Source: Synergistaceae bacterium (GTDB lineage Bacteria > Synergistota > Synergistia > Synergistales > Aminobacteriaceae). Taken from it: DNA of 32,336 bases. The notes beneath the pieces were generated by a model. The model was given only the letters and a program-made list of their open reading frames with translations, searched no databases and had not been told where the DNA came from. The stretch is from the NCBI GenBank assembly GCA_009776565.1, contig WRNQ01000004.1, forward strand, positions 1 to 32,336, in the 5' to 3' direction. Shown here one piece after another: positions 23,730 to 31,872 of this stretch; position 1 is the stretch's first letter; every line of letters starts with the position of its first letter. The position numbers and the translations under genes were made by a program.

Positions 23730-24537
23730 GCTTAAATCTGTGTTTTTCACCACACTTATGCTGATTGTTTCAGCAGTAGCGCTTATACCACTTTACATAA
23801 TGATTATCATGGGAACTCATTCCACGAGAGATATCTTTGCCAGGATCAATCTAATTCCAGGTTCATACTTTATAGAAAATTGCGTTACGGTTTTAAAGAG
23901 CGGTTATGCTGTTTATTACTGGAACAGTTTTTATATAGCTGTGCTTACAATTGTGATCTCTGTATTTATAAGTACGATCACCGGATATGCCTTCGCCAAG
24001 TTCACTTTCCCGTTCAAGAAGCTCATGTTTGTTTTCATTATTGCGAATATGATGGTTCCTCCTCAGCTCGGCCTTATAGCCTATGTTATGCAAATGAAGG
24101 CGATGCGCCTGTTAGACAGTCATATCCCGCTTATAATGGTGTACGCAGCCAGTACATACGGTGTGTTTTTCATGACCCAGTATCTTAAGAAGGCTTTGCC
24201 TTATGAAATAATCGAAAGTGCGAGGGTAGAAGGCGCCTCCGAATGGGGGATTTTCTTCCGTATAGCAATCAGGTTCGCCGTGCCCTGTATGAGTACGCTT
24301 GCTATTGTTGTGTTCATGTGGTCATGGAACAGCTATTTGCTGCCGTTGGTATTGATTAACAAGCGTGAAGCTTTTACGATCCCGCTTGGCATAGCGACGC
24401 TTGGTAACTATTATAGGACTGACTACGGCGCGCAGATATGCGGCCTTATGCTGGGAACTATCCCGTTGATAGTACTTTTTGCCGTCGGTTCTCGCTTTTT
24501 TGTAAAGGGGCTGACCGCAGGCGCGGTGAAAGGCTGA
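23722..24537 (+). CDS. ABC sugar permease, MalG/UgpE type
   Basis: 271 aa from ATG 23722. The AAGGAGG site lies inside the preceding gene. Six membrane helices by eye, and the coupling motif reads ESARVEGASEWGIFFRIAIR. It ends VKGLTAGAVKG, the usual MalG-type terminus. It pairs with the upstream permease and the lipoprotein. Confidence 0.92.
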   Translation: MNKLKSVFFTTLMLIVSAVALIPLYIMIIMGTHSTRDIFARINLIPGSYFIENCVTVLKSGYAVYYWNSFYIAVLTIVISVFISTITGYAFAKFTFPFKKLMFVFIIANMMVPPQLGLIAYVMQMKAMRLLDSHIPLIMVYAASTYGVFFMTQYLKKALPYEIIESARVEGASEWGIFFRIAIRFAVPCMSTLAIVVFMWSWNSYLLPLVLINKREAFTIPLGIATLGNYYRTDYGAQICGLMLGTIPLIVLFAVGSRFFVKGLTAGAVKG

Positions 24538-24616
24538 GAGAGAAGGAGGAGAAGAGGTTAAATGAAAGAGTGAGTGAGTGGAGAATAACTCGAATGATAT
24601 AAAAAGTATAGAATAT

Positions 24617-24755
24617 GATGTGATAATGAACAATGATGGTGTGATAATGAACAATGATGGTGTGATAATGAACAATGATGGTGTGATAATGAACAATGAT
24701 GGTGTGATAATGAACAATGATAATGAGATTATGAACAATGATAATGAGATTATGA
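24617..24755. repeat. 21-bp tandem repeat between permease and rhamnosidase genes
   Basis: Four to five near-perfect units of GTGATAATGAACAATGATGG(T), followed by two diverged units (GAACAATGATAATGAGATTAT). In one frame they read VIMNNDG repeats, but there is no ribosome binding site or initiation context for a gene. The repeat lies in the operon's 242-bp spacer. Confidence 0.9.
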
Positions 24756-24779
24756 TTAATTCAGATAGGAGCGGCATTT

Positions 24780-26936
24780 GTGTTTGAAAGCGCAGTATGG
24801 ATTCAACCTTCCCAACAAATGGGCCGTGTTTGCCCTATCTTCAGGAAGGATTTTTCTCTGAAGGGAACAGTACTATTGACAGTGCTTACTCTAACCTCTG
24901 CAGGGGTCTACGAGGCGCGAATTAACGGGGAGCGGGTTGGTGATTATATACTGGCGCCGGGTTGGACAGTCTACGAACAGCGCCACCAGTACCAATCATA
25001 CGATGTGACGAAATTAACAAAAAGGGACAACACTCTGACGGTGTTGCTTGGAGAGGGATGGTTCCGCGGACGTTTGGCGGGCTGGGTGGATATTAACAAA
25101 GGTAAGCCAAATCTGCCTGCTGCTCTCATTGCCCAACTTGACATTATTTATGAGGACGGTCAGGCGGAAACTATTGTTAGTGATTTGAGCTGGCAAGCGG
25201 CGGAAAGTGCTTTGCGCGAGAATGATTTTTATGATGGAGAGTTCTACGATGCCGCGTTTTATGCTGCATACGCTCCAGTGATAGAGTCGCCGGCGGCAAA
25301 GGACGCGCTTATACCGCAGGAGGGGGAGAGGATTATAGAACACGAGCGTATTAAGCCGCTTGAATGCTTTTTTACGCCAAAAGGGGAGACGGTGATTGAT
25401 TTTGGCCAGAACATTACCGGGTATGTGGAATTCACTATAGACGCTGTGGCTGGTGAACGAGTGGAGATTTCACACGCCGAGGTTCTAGACGCCGCCGGAA
25501 ATTTCTATACTGAAAACTACACCAACGCAAAGGCGAAGCTGATCTATCTCTGCAAAAACGGCAAACAGACACATAAGCCTCCGCTAACATTTTATGGATT
25601 CCGATATATCCGAATTGACGAATTTCCGGGAGATCCGGGAAATGTCAATCCGGACGACTTTACGGCGATTGTCGTCCATTCGGATATCAAGCGGACCGGA
25701 TATCTTCTAAGCTCAAACCCAATGCTCAATCAGTTGTTTTCAAATATCATCTGGGGTCAGAAAGGGAATTTTCTCGATGTGCCGATATGCGGCCCTCAGC
25801 GCGACGAGCGACTGGGTTGGACGGGCGATGCTCAGGTCTTTATACGTGCGGCGACCTACAATTTCGACGTGGAAAGATTCTTTGTAAAGTGGCTTAAAGA
25901 TCTCGCGGCATGTCAGGGGGAAGACGGCTTTGTTCCGGACGTGATTCCGGACGTACTGCAAAATGAATATGCAAACGCCGCGTGGGGTGACGCGGCTTGC
26001 ATATGTCCATGGGTTATTTATTTGGCTTATGGCAATAAAGAAGTGTTACAAAATCAGTTTGAAAGCATGAAAATGTGGCTGAAATACATCAAAAAAATAA
26101 CGACGGTGGAAGACTTATGGATTGGTTCAGCGCAAAGATATGGAGACTGGCTGGGCTTAGATTCATTTGTGGGCAGCTACAAGGGAGCGAGTGATTGCGA
26201 CTTTATTGCGTCAGCTTACTATGCCTATTCCACTTCGCTTGTTATTAAGGCGGGAAAAGCGCTTTCACAGGATGTAAATTGTTATAAGTCTCAGTATGAG
26301 CGCGCGGTAAAAGCGTTCCGTGAAAGGTTTCTCGTGTACAGGACACAGACTGAACACGCCATCGCGATATATTTCGATCTTGCTCCTGATCGGCGCTTGA
26401 CCGGTGACTCCCTTGCGGAAATGATACGTCAAAACGGCGGTAAGTTATCGACAGGTTTTGTTGGAACGCCATACCTGCTGCATGCTCTGAGCAGCACAGG
26501 ACACGCCGATGTGGCGTACAGCCTGCTTTTGCGGGAAGAATTTCCCTCCTGGCTCTTTTCAGTGAAGAATGGCGCTACTACCGTATGGGAGCATTGGGAT
26601 AGCATAAATGAAAAAGGGGAGTTTTGGAGTAAGGATATGAACTCATTTAACCATTACGCATATGGCGCAGTTGCTGAATGGGTGTATAGCGTCGCAGCAG
26701 GTATCCAAGCTGTGGAAGCTTTTCCAGGGTTTGAAAAGGCAGTAATCGCGCCAAATCCGGATCCGCGTCTTAGTTTTCTGCAAGCGCGCGTCGAAACGAG
26801 GCGCGGAGTAATAGAATCGAAGTGGCGATATTTGGCGAACGGAAAGATCCGTTATGAAATTATAACGCCAGTGGATACTGAATTAATTCTGGGAGATAAG
26901 ACATATACTCTGTCGGCAGGCAGTTATGTGTTTTAA
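24780..26936 (+). CDS. GH78 alpha-L-rhamnosidase, cytoplasmic
   Basis: 718 aa from GTG 24780, with AGGAG ~9 nt upstream. It removes terminal alpha-L-rhamnose by an inverting mechanism. The N-terminal beta-sandwich (Bac_rhamnosid_N-like, SAGVYEARINGERVG...GWTVYEQRHQYQSYDVT, residues ~40-80) is followed by the (alpha/alpha)6 barrel. The family motif CGPQRDERLGWTGDAQ spans ~338-352 (D342, E343 and D350 line the active site). The base region TTVWEHWDS contains E604. The C-terminal beta domain ends SAGSYVF. No signal peptide; it is compact for the family. Last gene of the operon. Confidence 0.92.
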   Translation: MFESAVWIQPSQQMGRVCPIFRKDFSLKGTVLLTVLTLTSAGVYEARINGERVGDYILAPGWTVYEQRHQYQSYDVTKLTKRDNTLTVLLGEGWFRGRLAGWVDINKGKPNLPAALIAQLDIIYEDGQAETIVSDLSWQAAESALRENDFYDGEFYDAAFYAAYAPVIESPAAKDALIPQEGERIIEHERIKPLECFFTPKGETVIDFGQNITGYVEFTIDAVAGERVEISHAEVLDAAGNFYTENYTNAKAKLIYLCKNGKQTHKPPLTFYGFRYIRIDEFPGDPGNVNPDDFTAIVVHSDIKRTGYLLSSNPMLNQLFSNIIWGQKGNFLDVPICGPQRDERLGWTGDAQVFIRAATYNFDVERFFVKWLKDLAACQGEDGFVPDVIPDVLQNEYANAAWGDAACICPWVIYLAYGNKEVLQNQFESMKMWLKYIKKITTVEDLWIGSAQRYGDWLGLDSFVGSYKGASDCDFIASAYYAYSTSLVIKAGKALSQDVNCYKSQYERAVKAFRERFLVYRTQTEHAIAIYFDLAPDRRLTGDSLAEMIRQNGGKLSTGFVGTPYLLHALSSTGHADVAYSLLLREEFPSWLFSVKNGATTVWEHWDSINEKGEFWSKDMNSFNHYAYGAVAEWVYSVAAGIQAVEAFPGFEKAVIAPNPDPRLSFLQARVETRRGVIESKWRYLANGKIRYEIITPVDTELILGDKTYTLSAGSYVF

Positions 26937-27043
26937 ATTTTTTTGCGCCATGCTAATGACTGCCACAGTTGTAACCACCGTTCTGTGTGTTCAGCCATAG
27001 TGGTTGTCATCGCGGCGCGCGGACCGAACTCGCAATAATTAAT

Positions 27044-27445
27044 CTAATCTTCGTTGAGGATGAATTCGTTTTGCATTCGTTTTGATAATTGCTTATACAT
27101 CATGTTAGCTAGACCAAACGAGCCGTTTTTTGCCATTTCCTTGACCATTGCTTCATCCTGCCACTGCTCGTATAAGTCTCTGCCCGGATCCTTGGCTTCT
27201 TCCGCCCTGATGATAGTCGCTTTCATCTGTTTGTAAATCATGCCGATCATCATTTCTTCAAATTGGGTGCAGGCGTCTTTCAACTTTTTATCGTCGTTTG
27301 CGTTCAAAGCGGCGGTCAGCATATTCTCAAAATTATCATCTGCAGACGCTTCAACGCGGCTTTGAGCTTTAAGGACATCACTCGACAGAGAGCCGATCGA
27401 CGACGATATAAGATCAGAAACTTTAATTTCCATATTTATGAGCAT
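27044..27445 (-). CDS. flgJ: Rod-binding protein, FlgJ N-terminal-domain type
   Basis: 133 aa from ATG 27445; the alternative is ATG 27433 (129 aa). Both share the AAGGAAGG site, one with short and one with long spacing. It matches the rod-binding domain of FlgJ: LKDACTQFEEMMIGMIYKQMKATI, then a Gly/Phe-rich MAKNGSFGLANMMYKQL. There is no muramidase domain, as is usual in Gram-positive and many other bacteria. It should help rod assembly at the basal body. It lies downstream of flgG on the same strand and converges with the rhamnosidase operon. Confidence 0.85.
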   Translation of the reverse strand: MLINMEIKVSDLISSSIGSLSSDVLKAQSRVEASADDNFENMLTAALNANDDKKLKDACTQFEEMMIGMIYKQMKATIIRAEEAKDPGRDLYEQWQDEAMVKEMAKNGSFGLANMMYKQLSKRMQNEFILNED

Positions 27446-27527
27446 TCCTTCCTTCGGACACCACAAAACTCCATGGATGTTCTAGATCATTCACCCTTCC
27501 TCCCGAAGCTTTTGAACGTCTCCGTTA

Positions 27528-28328
27528 CTATCTCTTAAGGTTGTTGGCAATTCCCAGCATATCATCCGAAGTTGTAATACACTTTGAGTTTATTTCATAC
27601 GCCCTCTGCGCGACGATGAGGTTTACCATCTCATCTGCGATGTTTACGTTTGACATCTCGAGGTAACCCTGCCTTAATAGGCTCTGCCTTCCGTATTCGT
27701 CGTCGGGAAGCGCTTCTCCGGATGCTGAAGTCTGGACGTAAAAGTTGTCGCCGACTGTCTCGAGTCCGTTTCTGTTCTGAAATTTGACTAATTGGATCCT
27801 GTATCCCAAATATTCGGTTTCCCCGTCATTATTCGTATATGCTAACTCCCCGTTAGTAGACACAATCAGTCTGGCGGGATCAACATTGATATATATTTCA
27901 TTTCCCCCGTCGTCAAGCACAGGGAGTCCGTCCGACGTTGTGAGCATCATGCCGTTAGCGGTCAACGACAGTTTAAAGCTGCCGTCCCTTGTGTAAAGAT
28001 CGCTTCCGTCGGCGGCTCTGACCACATAAAAAGAATCCCCCTGTATGGCAATGTCGAGATAGTTGTCAGTCCTCTCAAAACTGCCCGTCCTGAAAAGCTT
28101 TGTCGTTGCGACCGGAACCACGCCGTGTCCGACCTGGAGGTTAACGGGCCGCCCTTGGTCTTCCATCACATACGCGCGCCTCATTGTCTCATATATCAAA
28201 TCGTGAAATTCAACACGATCGCGCTTGTATCCCACAGTATTAACATTTGCGAGATTGTTTGCGATTACGTCCACATTAAACTGCTGAGCTTTCATCCCAG
28301 ACGCCGCAGTCCACAGTGATCTCATCAT
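27528..28328 (-). CDS. flgG: Flagellar distal rod protein FlgG (FlhP-type)
   Basis: 266 aa from ATG 28328, with AGGAGG 9 nt upstream. Rod/hook family protein exported by the flagellar type III system. The N-terminal rod motif is SGMKAQQFNVDVIANNLANVN and the C-terminal coiled region is EMVNLIVAQRAYEINSK. In between lies the FlgG-type beta domain with YTRDGSFKL. Part of the flgF-flgG-flgJ unit; in Bacillus the equivalent pair is flhO-flhP next to mbl. Confidence 0.92.
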   Translation of the reverse strand: MMRSLWTAASGMKAQQFNVDVIANNLANVNTVGYKRDRVEFHDLIYETMRRAYVMEDQGRPVNLQVGHGVVPVATTKLFRTGSFERTDNYLDIAIQGDSFYVVRAADGSDLYTRDGSFKLSLTANGMMLTTSDGLPVLDDGGNEIYINVDPARLIVSTNGELAYTNNDGETEYLGYRIQLVKFQNRNGLETVGDNFYVQTSASGEALPDDEYGRQSLLRQGYLEMSNVNIADEMVNLIVAQRAYEINSKCITTSDDMLGIANNLKR

Positions 28329-28506
28329 GGCTGTTTACCTCCTGCTTTTTAAGTCCTTATATTTTTAATTTAATTCTTGACTTGAGCATTTTCTATTTAA
28401 TCTTATTTCCGTCTTACTACTGTCGTCCTTCTGCGCTTACTACCGTCGTCCTTTTGTCATCATTCAGTCTTTCTTCTGTCGCGCTTCAGCCTTACTTCTG
28501 TTGTCC
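28329..28506 (-). other. 178-bp spacer between flgF and flgG with degenerate repeats
   Basis: On the minus strand AAGGACGACGGTAGTAAG and AAGGACGACAGTAGTAAG recur about 22 bp apart, with a weaker ACAGAAGTAAGGCTGAAG. Such a long spacer is unusual within a rod operon. No promoter was identified. Confidence 0.5.
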
Positions 28507-29310
28507 CTACACACGTCCGACTTCATTGCAAGCCTTTTCGAGCGTGCCGTCTATGGCGTGAATCATTTTTTGATTTGCTTCATAAGCCCTCATGACAGTT
28601 ATCATATCAACCATTTCGGTGACCGGGTTCACGTTCGAATGTTCAAGGTAAAACTGCCTCAAAACTCCGTCAAATTCCCTCTCCACGGATTGTTCGGTGG
28701 CATAGTAAAGATTATCTCCAGTTTTCCTCAACGTATGAGGATCCTCAAAGCTCGTGATTACTAGCCTGTCAACCAGAACGTCGTTTTGTAATATCTGCCC
28801 GTCCATTGTTACAACGAATTCGTCACCAGCAAGGGTTATCCTGCCCCCTTCGCCCATCACAGCGTTCCCGTCAACTGTCATAAGAGTTCCTTCCGGGCTA
28901 AGCACAAACGCGCCGTCCCTTGTGTAGCGCACTTCGGTCTCTCCGGTCTGCTCGTTCAGGTATTCAACAGTGAAGAACGAGCGCGCCCTCGACGCGTTGT
29001 CTTCTCCTTCGTAATCGTCGATGGCGATATCCAGAGTCTTCTCTGTCCACTCAGACGGCCCGGGGTTGAAAAATATGAAATTTTGGCTGAGATCGGCGCT
29101 GAGTTCCGCGGGCCCTACGCGTCCGGTTGGGTTCAGGCGGCTGTGAACGTCGTAGATCCGCCTTATCATTAGCTCAGGAAACGCCTCAAGACAAGCGGTC
29201 TCTTTCTTATAACCGTTTGTGTTTATGTTGGCAAGGTTATTTGCGATAACGTCCATTTTTCTGTTATGGGCTAGCATACTCCAGCCGTTTGTGTAAAGTC
29301 CTCTGACCAT
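28507..29310 (-). CDS. flgF: Flagellar rod protein FlgF (FlhO-type)
   Basis: 267 aa from ATG 29310, with AAAGGA 8 nt upstream. Rod protein with the N-terminal motif GWSMLAHNRKMDVIANNLANI and the C-terminal EMVDMITVMRAYEANQKMI. The central part has VRYTRDGAFVLSPEGTL. Sequence and order (mbl, then this gene, then flgG) match FlhO of Bacillus. It is the first gene of the rod operon, about 30 nt after the predicted SigD start site. Confidence 0.9.
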   Translation of the reverse strand: MVRGLYTNGWSMLAHNRKMDVIANNLANINTNGYKKETACLEAFPELMIRRIYDVHSRLNPTGRVGPAELSADLSQNFIFFNPGPSEWTEKTLDIAIDDYEGEDNASRARSFFTVEYLNEQTGETEVRYTRDGAFVLSPEGTLMTVDGNAVMGEGGRITLAGDEFVVTMDGQILQNDVLVDRLVITSFEDPHTLRKTGDNLYYATEQSVEREFDGVLRQFYLEHSNVNPVTEMVDMITVMRAYEANQKMIHAIDGTLEKACNEVGRV

Positions 29311-29346
29311 CCAGCGAGTCCTTTCTCAAGTCCCTTTCTGTTCTTT

Positions 29347-29373
29347 ATATCGGCAAGTGAGGAGGATTCATTA
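29347..29373 (-). promoter_or_regulatory. SigD (sigma-28) promoter of flgF-flgG-flgJ
   Basis: On the minus strand TAAT (29370-29373), a 15-bp spacer, then GCCGATAT (29347-29354). The consensus is TAAA-N15-GCCGATAT, so only one base differs, with exact spacing and position. Confidence 0.85.
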
Positions 29374-29391
29374 ATATGTTTTTACTATTTG

Positions 29392-29400
29392 TGGTATACT
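29392..29400 (+). promoter_or_regulatory. Extended -10 promoter of the HAD gene
   Basis: TGGTATACT matches TGnTATAAT with one change. It lies 190 bp before the HAD start and is divergent from the flgF SigD promoter, ~20 bp away. The -35 is weak. Confidence 0.5.
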
Positions 29401-29405
29401 TGTTA

Positions 29406-29438
29406 TCAGAGAGGCAAAATCAATTTGCTTCTCTCTGA
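29406..29438 (+). promoter_or_regulatory. Strong hairpin at the 5' end of the HAD leader
   Basis: TCAGAGAG then GCAAA pair with TTTGC and CTCTCTGA, leaving a 5-nt loop and a short bulge: about 13 base pairs. It begins right after the predicted transcription start, so it could protect the mRNA 5' end. No T-run follows, so it is not a standard terminator. Confidence 0.6.
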
Positions 29439-29588
29439 GAATGACGGAAGAATAAAGAATGGACATAAGAACATAGATGACAGACGGAGTGAAGATATAA
29501 ACGCCAGACGGAAGGATTAAATAACGGTCGGAAGAATAGATGAAGGAACGATGAAATAAATGGCGTAATGAAGAGATAGACTACAGAT

Positions 29589-30437
29589 ATGAAGAAAGGA
29601 ATCGAAATTATCATGAAGAGCGTCAGCGGAAAACTGATAGAGACATTGCGATCGAAGCGCTGTTTTATATGTGATATGGATGGCGTCATTTATCATGGAA
29701 ATAATCTGCTTCATGGCGTGCATGAATTTTTACATGAAATTAATAGGTTGGGCATAAACTTTCTATTCCTTACGAACGCCAGCAGCCGTTCGCCAAAAGA
29801 ACTTCAGCAGAAACTTTCCCGAATGGGCATCGAAATGGATGAATCGAATTTTTATACAAGCGCTCTTGCAACGGCAAGTTTTCTGTCATCGCAGAATCCG
29901 GGGTGCAGCGCGTACGTTATAGGAGACGCGGGACTTACAAACGCGCTGTATGACGTAGGGATACATATGGACGAAGTGAGCCCCGACTATGTTGTGGTTG
30001 GGGACACAAGGACATATAACTTTGAAAAACTGGAGTCCGCGATTAGACTGGTTCTTGCGGGAGCAAAACTCATCGGAGCAAACTATGATTTGACGGGGCC
30101 GACGGAGAGCGGGATAGTACCGGCGACGAGGGCGTTAATAGCGCCGATAGAGATGGCGACGGGGAGGAAGGCATATTATATTGGGAAGCCTAACCCGCTG
30201 ATGATGCGCACGGCCATGGCAAAACTTAAGTGCAGTCCGGAGGAAACAGTAATAGTGGGTGATAGAATGGACACAGACATTATAGCGGGCATCGAGTCTG
30301 AAATAGATACGATCCTTGTTCTGAGCGGCGTTACTGCAAGCGAGGACCTTTCAGCTTTCCCATATAGGCCGGGTTATGTTGTCGAGGATGTAGGCGTCAT
30401 TGCGGGTATCATGAGTAACATAGCGTCCATTTCCTGA
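29589..30437 (+). CDS. HAD-IIA phosphatase, NagD/AraL-like
   Basis: 282 aa from ATG 29589. An alternative ATG at 29613 has AAAGGA 12 nt upstream and would give 274 aa. Mg2+-dependent sugar- or nucleotide-phosphate phosphatase of the NagD family. Motif I is CDMDGVIYHG (D29 nucleophile, D31), motif II FLTNASS, the substrate-side K lies in IGKPNPL, and motif III/IV is VIVGDRMDTDI. The C2-type cap lies between motifs II and III. It is transcribed away from flgF and converges with mbl, so it interrupts the otherwise conserved mbl-flgF order. The physiological substrate is unknown. Confidence 0.88.
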   Translation: MKKGIEIIMKSVSGKLIETLRSKRCFICDMDGVIYHGNNLLHGVHEFLHEINRLGINFLFLTNASSRSPKELQQKLSRMGIEMDESNFYTSALATASFLSSQNPGCSAYVIGDAGLTNALYDVGIHMDEVSPDYVVVGDTRTYNFEKLESAIRLVLAGAKLIGANYDLTGPTESGIVPATRALIAPIEMATGRKAYYIGKPNPLMMRTAMAKLKCSPEETVIVGDRMDTDIIAGIESEIDTILVLSGVTASEDLSAFPYRPGYVVEDVGVIAGIMSNIASIS

Positions 30438-30443
30438 ATTCAA

Positions 30444-30612
30444 CTGGCGGCGCCTATAACCTGAGCTATAATCTTGATCTGTCTGGCGGCGCCTATAACC
30501 TGAGCTATAATCTTGATCTGTCTGGCGGCGCCTATAACCTGAGCTATAATCTTGATTTATCTGGCGGCGCCTATAACCTGAGCTATAATCTTGATTTGTC
30601 TGGCGGCGCCTA
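30444..30612. repeat. 39-bp tandem repeat between the HAD gene and mbl
   Basis: Four full units and a partial fifth, at 30444, 30483, 30522, 30561 and 30600. Each begins CTGGCGGCGCCTATAACC and continues GAGCTATAATCTTGAT; units differ by one base at most. Degenerate relatives (TTATTACCTGAGC) run on to ~30690. It sits in a convergent gap, has no spacers and no ORF with an initiation signal. Confidence 0.95.
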
Positions 30613-30667
30613 TTATTTATATCTATTAGGTTGAGCTTATTATTTGAATACTATTTAGCTGCGCTTA

Positions 30668-31699
30668 TTACCTGAGCTTATTACCTGAATTTATCTGGCT
30701 GCGTTCTATGACTTCGATATTGTCTAAGGCTACGCCTGTACCGAGGGCGACGCAAGATATTGCGTCTTCCGCAACCACAACGCCAATGCCGGTTTTTTCC
30801 TGGAGTAGCTTATCCAATCCATAAATTAAGCTCCCTCCGCCCGTCAGCATAATGCCTCTGTCCGCTATATCCGAGGCGAGTTCGGGCGGCGTTTTTTCGA
30901 GCACGCCGTGAACAGCCTCAATAATGCTCGCTATAGGTTCTTCAAGGGCGTCCATGATTTCATATGACGATACAGTTATCGTTTTCGGGAGCCCGGAAAC
31001 GAGGTTGCGCCCCCGTATGTTCATAACGACTTCCTGAACTCTCTCGTACACCGAACCGATATTGATCTTCAGTTCCTCTGCTGAACGCTCGCCAATCATC
31101 ACGTTGTGCCTTCTCCGCATATATCTGGAGATCGCCTCGTCAAATTTATCGCCTGCTACTTTGATTGAGTTGCTGACTACGACGCCCCCGAGAGATATGA
31201 CCGCGATATCGGTTGTGCCGCCGCCCACATCGACAACCATGCTCCCGGCAGGCTTTGAAATATCTATACCGGCGCCGATTGCCGCAGCAATCGGCTCTTC
31301 GATCAGGTACGTCTTCTTAGCGCCCGCCTGGATCGACGCGTCGATGACCGCCCGCCGTTCAACCTCTGTGACGCCGCTGGGCACACATACCATAATTCGA
31401 GGCTTAAAAAGATATCTGAGCAGCCCTCCGCCGGTTACCTTATTAATGAAATACTTCAACATCCGTTCAGTTATGTCGTAATCAGAGATAACCCCGTCCT
31501 GAAGCGGCTTGATAGCCACAATATTGCCGGGGGTTCTTCCAATCATGCTTCTTGCGGCTTCTCCAACCGCTAGCAGTTTATGGGTATTTTTATCAATGGC
31601 AACAACGGAAGGTTCTTGAAGGACAATACCTCTTCCCTTTATATAAACGAGCACTGAAGCCGTGCCGAGATCAATTCCAATGTCCTGACGAAAAGGCAA
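30668..31699 (-). CDS. mbl: MreB/Mbl actin-like rod-shape protein
   Basis: 343 aa from TTG 31699, with AGGTGG 6 nt upstream. Actin-fold ATPase that forms membrane-associated filaments guiding lateral wall synthesis. The nucleotide motifs are present: phosphate-1 IGIDLGTAS (~7-15), phosphate-2 VVDVGGGTTDIAV (~159-171), adenosine LTGGGS (~287), and the IGERSAEELKINIG segment. The N-terminus lacks a long amphipathic extension. Its position upstream of flgF matches mbl of Bacillus (spoIIID-mbl-flhO-flhP) more than mreB of the mreBCD cluster. Co-transcription with flgF is unlikely because the divergent HAD gene lies between them. Confidence 0.92.
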   Translation of the reverse strand: MPFRQDIGIDLGTASVLVYIKGRGIVLQEPSVVAIDKNTHKLLAVGEAARSMIGRTPGNIVAIKPLQDGVISDYDITERMLKYFINKVTGGGLLRYLFKPRIMVCVPSGVTEVERRAVIDASIQAGAKKTYLIEEPIAAAIGAGIDISKPAGSMVVDVGGGTTDIAVISLGGVVVSNSIKVAGDKFDEAISRYMRRRHNVMIGERSAEELKINIGSVYERVQEVVMNIRGRNLVSGLPKTITVSSYEIMDALEEPIASIIEAVHGVLEKTPPELASDIADRGIMLTGGGSLIYGLDKLLQEKTGIGVVVAEDAISCVALGTGVALDNIEVIERSQINSGNKLR

Positions 31700-31720
31700 A
31701 GCAGACCACCTCTTATCTTT

Positions 31721-31788
31721 TGTATATTACTGCTCTATATTACAGGTGTACATATGTATATTACTGCTCTATATTACAGGTGTACATA
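31721..31788. repeat. 34-bp direct repeat just upstream of mbl
   Basis: Two perfect adjacent copies of a 34-bp unit beginning TGTATATTACTGCTCTATAT and ending GGTGTACATA, followed by a partial third (ATATTACAGG). It lies 22 bp before the mbl start, where promoter or leader sequence is expected. Confidence 0.92.
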
Positions 31789-31872
31789 ATATTACAGGCG
31801 CGCATAATTGCTCTATTGCGCTAAATACAATAACCGTGTTTTCCATATTATCACAGCGCTTTCGCATTTTCA

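Noticed and set aside
24578..24787. Small protein of VIMNNDG repeats
   Set aside because: No ribosome binding site or plausible start, and composition is set entirely by the DNA repeat.
26937..27043. Terminator in the convergent gap after the rhamnosidase gene
   Set aside because: Only weak AACCAC/GTGGTT pairing and no following T-run.
30444..30612. CRISPR array
   Set aside because: Units are directly adjacent with no unique spacers and no cas genes; it is a simple tandem repeat.
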